From Candidatus Kapaibacterium sp. (GTDB lineage Bacteria > Bacteroidota > Ignavibacteria > Kapaibacteriales > UBA2268), in contig CALHRB010000087.1 in NCBI GenBank assembly GCA_938038165.1, forward strand, positions 1-14,417: a stretch of DNA of 14,417 bases, read 5' to 3'. Each line of letters starts with the position of its first letter. The first letter of the stretch is position 1. Positions 1-6,215 of the stretch are shown piece by piece. A program made the position numbers and the translations under genes. The notes beneath the pieces are model-generated. The model saw only the letters and a list, made by a program, of their open reading frames with translations. It made no database searches and was not told the DNA's origin.

Positions 1-631
1 TGTAAGGAGTAGAAAAAATCAAATAAGACCCAACTTTTAGACATCTGAATAATTCATTTACTAAGTCTTGAGGCTCAACAATGTGTTCAATCACTTCCGA
101 GCATATAATACAGTCGAAAAAATTATCAGGAAAAGGAAGATTAAGCAAATCTGAAACTATGCAGGAATGATTTGGATAATTAAACATTTTTTTTGCTCTT
201 TCAATATTATTAGGGGCTATATCAAGCGAGCAGACATTTTTTCCTTTTGGACAATAATATTCAGCCACCCACGCTCTTCCAGAACCTGCATCAAGAATGG
301 TATTAATATTTTCAGGAACTAAACTTATAATAAATTCACGCAATCGCCTTTCATCGTGGGCGGTTTCGCCAAATCTATCCTCAAAATAATCAAATTCTTC
401 TGCATCTTTTTGATAATGGCTCAGATAGTTAAAATCTTTTTCATTAATTGTTTTGGTGTTTGAATTGGGTATAAAGTAAGCTATTTTCGATTTGATTTCG
501 TATTTTTGATTCGCAGTATCTGTGAAATACCCGTTACCTTCAAAATAAACGAAATCAGAATATTTCCCTGTGCTATTAATTTCATTGAAAATTAATTCAG
601 AAAAGTCCCGGGTAACTTTATCTCTCTCCAT
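1..631 (-). CDS. Class I SAM-dependent methyltransferase, 3'-truncated by window edge
   Basis: Reading the minus strand from an ATG at 631 gives an uninterrupted frame of 210 codons that runs off the left edge, so the C-terminus is missing. The Rossmann methyltransferase motif I is clear at about residues 111-120 (ILDAGSGRAW). A post-motif-III/IV segment, CIICSEVIEHIVEP at about residues 170-184, is typical of the UbiE/type 11 methyltransferase superfamily. An upstream ATG at 635 is excluded because it meets a stop after five codons. The first ~60 residues precede the catalytic fold and contain a YEIKSKIAYFIP-like stretch, which recalls the Trm112-like domain often fused to such enzymes but without its cysteines; that comparison is inference. 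There is no Shine-Dalgarno. The substrate cannot be told from sequence. The gene diverges from the T9SS protein across an AT-rich 144-base gap. Confidence 0.85.
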   Translation of the reverse strand, partial: MERDKVTRDFSELIFNEINSTGKYSDFVYFEGNGYFTDTANQKYEIKSKIAYFIPNSNTKTINEKDFNYLSHYQKDAEEFDYFEDRFGETAHDERRLREFIISLVPENINTILDAGSGRAWVAEYYCPKGKNVCSLDIAPNNIERAKKMFNYPNHSCIVSDLLNLPFPDNFFDCIICSEVIEHIVEPQDLVNELFRCLKVGSYLIFSTPY

Positions 632-775
632 TCATTTTTGATTGATTAATTATTACATTTAAAAAAACTAATTTAAATAAAACAATCATTTTAAAAAATT
701 TATAAAATTCTATAATTTAAATAAAAATAAACTCTAAATCGTTTTAAAATATATTTAAAATTATTGTGATTTAAA

Positions 776-3700
776 ATGAGCAAATTTTTCTTTATTTTAT
801 TTTTTGTTGCTTTCAGTATTGAATCATTTCCCCAGTCATTTGATAATCCAGAGGGTATGAAAAAACCGATGCGGCGTTTCTATGAATTCTACAAAGAAAG
901 AGCCTATCCGAACGACACAGTTGATTATGATGCTCGAATAAAAGCCATCAGGCAAATGGATAATCTGATTCATTCCAAAAATTCTAAAGAGCTAATGCTG
1001 GCTTTGCAACCCGAATGGAGAAATATCGGTCCATTTAACATAGGTGGAAGAATAAAATCTGTGGCTATACACCCCAAAAAAGATGGCTGGGTTTATGTCG
1101 GTGCTGCTGCCGGTGGTATCTGGCGAACTACTAATGGCGGAGAAAGCTGGGAACCAATTTTTGACTTCGAAAACGGTATCGCATTCGGCTCAATAGCCAT
1201 TGACCCAAATAACCCTGATATAATTTATGCTGGGACAGGGGAAGCTGTCCTCAACAGCAGCGTCGTTTACCTTGGTGCTGGTCTTTTTAAGTCCACTGAT
1301 GAAGGTAAAACTTGGAACGTAGTCGGATTAACGAATGTCGGAGCATTTTCCAAAGTCTATGTTCATCCTATGAATTCGAATTTGGTAGTAGCAGGAGCAT
1401 TAAAAAGGAACCATGGATTTTATATTTCGAGCGACGCTGGCAAAAGCTGGGAAAAAAGATTCAACGGAAGTGTCTCAGATGTTTCAATCAATCCCAAAAA
1501 TCCTAACGAATTCATAATAGGAGTTAACAGCAGCGGAGTTTATTTCACTTCCGATGCCGGTCTTAGTTGGGAGGAACGAAATACTGGTTTGGACGACAAC
1601 ATCGGCAGAGTATCTGTTCAATTCGCTCCCTCGAATCCTGATATCGTTTATGCTTTGATGGAAATCAGAGGATTAGGTTATATTTACCGAACCGAAAATA
1701 AAGGTAAATCCTGGCAAAGAGTTTACACAGGTACGGACGATTTCTTTAGGGGTCAGGGTTTTTACAATAACTTTATTGAAGTCCATCCAACAAACCCAAA
1801 CATTGTCATAGCTGGTGGAATTGATCTTTTCAGAACATTCAGCGGAACAACATGGAATAATGTTACTTTTGGCTATTCCGGCGGTAATGTCCACGTTGAT
1901 CAACATCATGCCGCTTTTGACCCCAAAAATCCCAATATCATCTATCTTGGCAACGATGGCGGTATGTACAAAAGTATTGACCTTGGAACTAACTGGACTG
2001 CTATAAACACGAACCTTCAGGTTACTCAATTCTATGGTATTTCTATTGACTACTCAAAGAGAAATCTCACCTATGGCGGAACTCAGGATAACGGAACCAT
2101 TGGCAATCGAAATGATATATGGAGCATTGTTTCGGGCGGTGATGGCTTCAGAGTGGCAGTTGATCAAACAAACCCAAATATCTTTTATGGATTTTCAACT
2201 CCAGGAGGAAATATTGTTCCTTATAGACTTAATTTTTCAACTGGAAATTATAAATATCTTACTGACGGATTAAACTACAACGACAATATCTGGGATCCAC
2301 CTATCTACGTTGATCCTACTGACAATTATACGATTTATCACGGAAGAACAAAGTTATATGCATCTTATTCTCAGGGGGATTATTGGTCTGATATGCAGGT
2401 AAAAACCTCAGGTGGCAGGTTCACTGCAATTGCTGTTTCCCCACTTGATAATGGAATAATATGGGCTGGTACAAGTAATGGTGAATTATTTCTTTCTGAC
2501 GATGGAGGTTATATCTGGAAAAGAGTGTCAGACAATGGTTTGATTAACAGATGGATCAAAGATATCGAATTATCAAGAGAGAATAAAAACGTTGCTTATG
2601 TTGTTTATTCCGGTTTTGGGACCTCTCACGTTTTCAAGACAACAAATTTAGGTGCAAGCTGGATTGATATCGGATTTGGACTTCCAGATGTTCCAGTGAA
2701 CGCTATAGCTTTGCATCCTGAAAATGAAAAAATGATTTTCATAGGAACTGATATAGGCGTCTTTGCATCATTTAATGATGGAAAAGACTGGTTCCCATAC
2801 GGGAGAAATTTAGCCCGAAGCCCCGTTACTGATATTGGTTTTAACGATTATTTCATTGGTCAACCCTCCATCAAACTAAGAGCTGCTACTCACGGGAGGT
2901 CAATTTGGGAAGTTGATGTTACTGAGGAAATCATAACTGAACCAGAAATAACTGCCCCTGCCGGTGGAGAAGTATTTACCAGTTCAACCGGTAATGTTAT
3001 TTCATGGTATGGTTTTAAACCACCTGTCAAGGTTGAATTTACACATAATAACGGGGTTGAGTGGTTAAAAATAGCCGATAACGTCCAGAGCAATAACTTG
3101 CATTGGAATGTTCCTAACATTCCTTCAATTTATTGCAGGATCCGTGTATCTTCAATTTCGGATCCCAGTCAGGTGAAAATTTCTAATACCTTCTCTATTG
3201 AATTACTTGAGATTGGATCAATCATCAAATATGGCAGTGTTAGCTTTATTCCTTATGGCTTAGCTTATGATGGTAAAAACGGTCTTTGGGTAACAAGCTT
3301 TTATCAGAACAAATTAAATAAACTAAATGCCACAACCCTCACTGTCGAAAAAGCCGAAATAAGTTTGCCACCTCAGGCTGGGAACATGTTTTTCACTGAC
3401 ATAACTATGGACAGGAATCGTGGTGTTCTATTTCTTCACAGAATGAATGACTCCTCCGGTCTGGGGGGAGAAATTGTTGTGGTTGATACTAATGGTAACT
3501 TCATCAAAAAGTTTGTAAGCCCTGGCAAAAACTATCCAATTGGTTTAGAGCTTGTTGATGGCAAATTGATTGTTGGAGACAGAGATATGAAAAACGAATT
3601 CAGTCAAAGAATTTTGATGGTAGCTGACTCTTCTAATGGAAATGTGATTTCCACATTCCTCAATCCCTTTAATAAAAATTACGGTCCAAGGGGGCTTTGC

Positions 3701-4252
3701 TATGACCAGAAAGAATTTGTTTATCAGATTTGTACCGATTTCCCTTCATCAGGTGCATTAACCTCTGCATTCCTTATGCGTATTAACAAATCTAACCTTT
3801 CTAAGGAAGTTGCAAGATTTCCTCTTCAAAGTCAGGACGGTTTAATCAATGCAAGAGGAATTGATTATGACCCTGCCGATAAAAATTTCTGGGTTAGTGA
3901 TTTTGGTGGTAATATCTATAAAATTGCTGGATTTGAAACTGTATTATCTGCCAATGAAAATGCACTAAAAACTGAAAAATTACTGTTTGAAACAAAAATT
4001 TATCCAAACCCACTCTCTGATTTTGCTATTATTTCCTTCAGAAATCAAACAGATGGAGATAAAAAAATTAAAATCCGATTGAAAAATTCATTAGGTGTTA
4101 ATATATTTGATTTGTATGACCAAATTCTACAACCCAAGCAGTCTGATTTCGTAAATTTAAACACACTTCAAATACCATCCGGATTTTATTTAATCACATT
4201 TGAAATAGATGGAAATAGTACAATAACCGAAAAAATCACTATTATCAAATAA
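776..4252 (+). CDS. Secreted Asp-box (VPS10/sortilin-like) beta-propeller protein with T9SS type A sorting domain
   Basis: This is a 1158-residue cell-surface or secreted protein. A signal peptide is visible at residues 1-20 (a hydrophobic run ending SFPQ). Residues ~80-720 hold repeated Asp-box motifs of the form S/T-x-D/N-x-G-x-x-W: TNGGESW, STDEGKTW, SSDAGKSW, TSDAGLSW, TENKGKSW, SIDLGTNW, SDDGGYIW, TTNLGASW and SFNDGKDW. This is the hallmark of the sortilin/VPS10 and BNR propeller families. Residues ~722-810 look like an Ig-like module (PAGGEVF ... VISWYG ... RIRVSS). Residues ~815-1060 look like a second, NHL/SMP-30-like propeller (PYGLAYDGKNGLWVTSF). Residues 1076-1158 are a T9SS type A sorting domain starting YPNP, which in known systems directs export across the outer membrane and surface anchoring. 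No glycosidase catalytic residues are identifiable, so a binding or scaffold role is as likely as an enzymatic one. The start ATG lacks a Shine-Dalgarno but sits directly before the signal peptide. Confidence 0.93.
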   Translation: MSKFFFILFFVAFSIESFPQSFDNPEGMKKPMRRFYEFYKERAYPNDTVDYDARIKAIRQMDNLIHSKNSKELMLALQPEWRNIGPFNIGGRIKSVAIHPKKDGWVYVGAAAGGIWRTTNGGESWEPIFDFENGIAFGSIAIDPNNPDIIYAGTGEAVLNSSVVYLGAGLFKSTDEGKTWNVVGLTNVGAFSKVYVHPMNSNLVVAGALKRNHGFYISSDAGKSWEKRFNGSVSDVSINPKNPNEFIIGVNSSGVYFTSDAGLSWEERNTGLDDNIGRVSVQFAPSNPDIVYALMEIRGLGYIYRTENKGKSWQRVYTGTDDFFRGQGFYNNFIEVHPTNPNIVIAGGIDLFRTFSGTTWNNVTFGYSGGNVHVDQHHAAFDPKNPNIIYLGNDGGMYKSIDLGTNWTAINTNLQVTQFYGISIDYSKRNLTYGGTQDNGTIGNRNDIWSIVSGGDGFRVAVDQTNPNIFYGFSTPGGNIVPYRLNFSTGNYKYLTDGLNYNDNIWDPPIYVDPTDNYTIYHGRTKLYASYSQGDYWSDMQVKTSGGRFTAIAVSPLDNGIIWAGTSNGELFLSDDGGYIWKRVSDNGLINRWIKDIELSRENKNVAYVVYSGFGTSHVFKTTNLGASWIDIGFGLPDVPVNAIALHPENEKMIFIGTDIGVFASFNDGKDWFPYGRNLARSPVTDIGFNDYFIGQPSIKLRAATHGRSIWEVDVTEEIITEPEITAPAGGEVFTSSTGNVISWYGFKPPVKVEFTHNNGVEWLKIADNVQSNNLHWNVPNIPSIYCRIRVSSISDPSQVKISNTFSIELLEIGSIIKYGSVSFIPYGLAYDGKNGLWVTSFYQNKLNKLNATTLTVEKAEISLPPQAGNMFFTDITMDRNRGVLFLHRMNDSSGLGGEIVVVDTNGNFIKKFVSPGKNYPIGLELVDGKLIVGDRDMKNEFSQRILMVADSSNGNVISTFLNPFNKNYGPRGLCYDQKEFVYQICTDFPSSGALTSAFLMRINKSNLSKEVARFPLQSQDGLINARGIDYDPADKNFWVSDFGGNIYKIAGFETVLSANENALKTEKLLFETKIYPNPLSDFAIISFRNQTDGDKKIKIRLKNSLGVNIFDLYDQILQPKQSDFVNLNTLQIPSGFYLITFEIDGNSTITEKITIIK

Positions 4253-4276
4253 TCAATCATAAGTTTTTTCAATACC

Positions 4277-4321
4277 AGCCGATATTTAATTAGTAATTAT
4301 AGCTAATTTTAAATATCGGCT
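4277..4321 (+). terminator. Long hairpin between the propeller gene and motB, ending one base before the motB start codon
   Basis: The left arm 4277-4293 and right arm 4303-4321 pair over 17 bp with a two-base bulge (extra TT on the right arm) and a 9-base loop. The GC-richest part, AGCCGATATTTAA, is at the base of the stem. It lies 25 bases after the stop of the propeller gene, where a terminator is expected. However, the bases after the stem are TATGATTTTC and not a clean T tract. The motB ATG at 4323 follows after a single base, so the structure could instead control ribosome access to motB. The pairing is seen directly; the function is inferred. Confidence 0.6.
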
Positions 4322-4322
4322 T

Positions 4323-5078
4323 ATGATTTTCAGGAAAAGAATTGATAAAACTCAGGATAATGTCCATTTAGACAGATACCTCATTACATACGCTGATTTG
4401 ATTACTCTTCTTCTTGGTTTGTTTGTCATCTTGTACGCATCTTCAAGAGTTGACGAAGAAAAATTTAAGGAATTATCACACGCATTTTCTGAATATTTTC
4501 AACCCGAAAAAATTGCTGATGGAGGTGCAAGCGTTTTTAAAGGTATTCCCAACGGTATTCCCGAACCAATCATGCCCTATCCCTCAAAAAAAACACTCGA
4601 GCAAATTCAAACTGAAACAGAAAAATCATTAAAAAAATACGTCGAAAGCGGTTTAATGACTGTTACAAGGACAGGCAATGGTTTAACTCTAACTTTGTCC
4701 GAAAAATTACTTTTTAATTCAGGAAAAGCTGAAGTTGAACCCGAAGGGATGATTGTCATAGATACATTAGCCCAAATTTTACGTGGTATTGATAAACAAA
4801 TAAGCATTGATGGACATACAGACTCTGATCCCATTCGATCTTTCAGGTATGAGTCAAATTGGCATCTATCAGTTGCAAGAGCCGTAACAGTTGGCTATCA
4901 TTTGATCGAAAGAGGTTTGCCCGAGAACAACCTCATTTTGAGAGGTTTCGGGGCTCAACGTCCTATTGCACTTAATTCTTCAATCGAAGGAAAAGCCAAA
5001 AATCGAAGAGTTGAAATAAATATTAATGAGCTTTCCAACAACACTCCTTCGACCGAAGGATATAAACAAAAAAAATAA
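4323..5078 (+). CDS. motB: Flagellar motor stator protein MotB (OmpA-family peptidoglycan-binding domain)
   Basis: This 251-residue protein has the standard MotB layout. A short basic cytoplasmic N-terminus is followed by one membrane segment at ~19-39 beginning LITYADLITLLLGLFVILYAS. D25 in the YAD motif corresponds to the proton- or sodium-coordinating aspartate of the stator channel. After a plug/linker region, residues ~120-235 form an OmpA-like peptidoglycan-binding domain with GHTD (164-167), an SNWHLSVARA helix and NRRVEI (227-232). MotB normally pairs with MotA to make the torque-generating ion channel anchored to the cell wall, but no motA is next to it here. There is no Shine-Dalgarno, and a large hairpin ends at the base before the start codon region. 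A generic OmpA/MotB-family stator for another motor is possible, but the neighbouring fliW favours a flagellar role. Confidence 0.9.
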   Translation: MIFRKRIDKTQDNVHLDRYLITYADLITLLLGLFVILYASSRVDEEKFKELSHAFSEYFQPEKIADGGASVFKGIPNGIPEPIMPYPSKKTLEQIQTETEKSLKKYVESGLMTVTRTGNGLTLTLSEKLLFNSGKAEVEPEGMIVIDTLAQILRGIDKQISIDGHTDSDPIRSFRYESNWHLSVARAVTVGYHLIERGLPENNLILRGFGAQRPIALNSSIEGKAKNRRVEININELSNNTPSTEGYKQKK

Positions 5079-5103
5079 CAAAATTATTTTCTTTTCAACT
5101 ATT

Positions 5104-5135
5104 TTTGTCTTTTTTAAATTATTATTTTATTTTTG
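5104..5135 (+). promoter_or_regulatory. Candidate Bacteroidota-type promoter for fliW
   Basis: TTTG at 5104-5107 is followed after 20 bases by TATTTTTG at 5128-5135. This fits the Bacteroidota housekeeping consensus, TTTG near -33 and TAnnTTTG near -7. It would start transcription about 25 bases before the fliW ATG. The 89-base gap after motB is consistent with a separate promoter. The region is so AT-rich that chance matches are likely, and promoter rules for this lineage are uncertain. Confidence 0.3.
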
Positions 5136-5167
5136 AATGTTTCTAAGACAACATTATTTATCTTATT

Positions 5168-5593
5168 ATGGAATCAGGGAACCAAAGAAAAATTGTTTCA
5201 AGTCAATTTGGTGAATTATCTTTGTCTGATGATTTGATTTTCGAATTCAAAAATGGTATTCTTGGATTTGAGCATCTCAGTCAATTTGTTTTAATCAGCG
5301 ATGAAGATACTGAGCCATTCAAATGGTTACTCTCTGTTGAAAATCCTGAAATTGTGTTTCCACTGCTCAATCCTTGGCAGATTGACATTAATTATGACAT
5401 CGGCAACGAATTCAATCAGGAAAAAGATTCGGTTATGGTCATTGTTACACTATCTGATGAAGACGGATCTATGACTGCCAATATGAAAGCTCCTATTATC
5501 TTAAATGTTGTTGACCAACAAGGCAAACAAATCATTTTACCAACTGACAAATATTCAACAAATCTTGTCATTACAAAAAAAAGTAATCAATGA
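5168..5593 (+). CDS. fliW: Flagellar assembly factor FliW
   Basis: At 141 residues, this is the usual length for FliW. The family pattern is visible: an N-terminal FGEL...FKNGILGFEHLSQFVL segment, a central PFKWLLSVENPEIVFPLLNP segment, and a C-terminal TANMKAPIILNVVDQQGKQIIL segment. In characterised bacteria FliW binds flagellin in the cytoplasm. When flagellin is scarce it binds and inactivates the RNA-binding repressor CsrA, coupling flagellin synthesis to export. The partner gene csrA is very often adjacent, but nothing resembling it is found in the following 622 bases. The ATG at 5168 has no clear Shine-Dalgarno. Together with motB it indicates a flagellated cell, although the rest of the flagellar cluster is not in this window. 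Confidence 0.92.
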   Translation: MESGNQRKIVSSQFGELSLSDDLIFEFKNGILGFEHLSQFVLISDEDTEPFKWLLSVENPEIVFPLLNPWQIDINYDIGNEFNQEKDSVMVIVTLSDEDGSMTANMKAPIILNVVDQQGKQIILPTDKYSTNLVITKKSNQ

Positions 5594-6045
5594 TTTGTTA
5601 TAAATTTCATCATTAATAATAAAATCAATTAAAATTTTATCTTTCCATTTTCTTGGCTAATTGCTGGTACTTTATTCAATATGTATCATTTTTCAATACT
5701 ATTTTGATAGAACTTTAAAAATATTTTGTAATTCATTGAAATATCTATTATATGCCTACATTCAACCTCAAAAGATTTTTATTAACATAATCCTAACTCG
5801 AATTTAAGAATTTCTTGATATTATATTCCCAAAACAACAACTATTAATAGGTAAAACAATTTACTGTGTTATCAAATTAATCAAATTTTCATTTTCGATT
5901 AATCTATTCGTAATCTATTATATTTCAAATACTTAAATTTTCCAAGAAAAAAATTTTTGTTTTCAAAATTATTATACTTGAAATTTAAAAAAATTTATAG
6001 GAAATTAACTTTTGAGAATTTGATTTATAAATTTTTTTTATTTGT

Positions 6046-6117
6046 AAGGAGGCAACTTTTGGTATGATGTTACTTTATAAGCTTATTTCAGAATATTACT
6101 TACATATTCTAAAATAA
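6046..6117 (+). other. Possible translated leader: strong Shine-Dalgarno plus 17-codon mini-ORF upstream of dnaA
   Basis: AAGGAGG at 6046-6052 is a perfect seven-base anti-16S match in a genome segment where most genes lack one. Eleven bases later, ATGATG at 6064 opens a 17-codon frame (MMLLYKLISEYYLHILK) ending in TAA at 6117. A TTG at 6059, six bases after the Shine-Dalgarno and better spaced, would encode only two codons before TGA at 6065, overlapping the ATGs. The mini-ORF lies across most of the inverted repeat at 6077-6123, so its translation would melt that structure. It may be a leader peptide or a decoy ribosome site; it may also be chance. Confidence 0.3.
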
Positions 6118-6123
6118 ACTTAT
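6077..6123 (+). repeat. 20-bp-arm inverted repeat in the dnaA upstream region
   Basis: The arms 6077-6096 and 6104-6123 match as reverse complements at 18 of 20 positions around a 7-base centre (TACTTAC). Both mismatches are C opposite A on the plus-strand RNA but G opposite U on the minus-strand RNA, so a minus-strand transcript could pair all 20 positions. No T tract follows on either strand, so it is not a standard terminator. It sits 93 bases before the dnaA start. Possible roles are a dimeric regulator's operator, a leader-RNA fold or an origin-associated cruciform; none is established. Confidence 0.6.
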
Positions 6124-6203
6124 CTCAAAGAACTATGCGATCAGACCAACTCACATAGTACAATAAATTTAAACAAAAAAACATTATTATTAACCTTAAA
6201 TAA

Positions 6204-6209
6204 AAGGAG
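6204..6209 (+). promoter_or_regulatory. Shine-Dalgarno that fixes the dnaA TTG start
   Basis: AAGGAG is followed by a six-base spacer (TAGGCT) and TTG at 6216. The spacer contains TAG at 6210-6212 in the dnaA frame, so no start further upstream is possible. Confidence 0.85.
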
Positions 6210-6215
6210 TAGGCT

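Larger units (their letters stand above)
5594..6215 (+). other. 622-base AT-rich non-coding region upstream of dnaA
   Basis: No frame on either strand supports a conserved protein here. A weak AT-only hairpin at 5619-5640 (ATAAAAT/ATTTTAT, 8-base loop) may end fliW transcription. A 9-base repeat TAATCTATT occurs at 5900-5908 and 5911-5919, an 11-base period, and ATCTATTATAT occurs at 5743-5753 and 5913-5923; such matches are not surprising in DNA this AT-rich. An AAGGAGG at 6046-6052, a mini-ORF at 6064-6117 and an inverted repeat at 6077-6123 are listed separately. No consensus DnaA box (TTATNCACA or its complement) was seen by eye, so an origin of replication is not supported, although position beside dnaA and AT-richness would suit one. 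Confidence 0.7.

Noticed and set aside
1673..2029. 118-codon minus-strand open frame inside the propeller gene
   Set aside because: It lies opposite a well-supported coding region with clear Asp-box motifs, and its product has no recognisable features.
5900..5923. TAATCTATT double repeat as a regulator-binding array
   Set aside because: Two copies only, made almost entirely of A and T in very AT-rich DNA; repeats of this length are expected by chance.
5594..6215. Origin of replication (oriC)
   Set aside because: Position and AT-richness fit, but no DnaA box was visible; TGTGTTATC near 5865 matches the box consensus poorly. Listed as an open question only.
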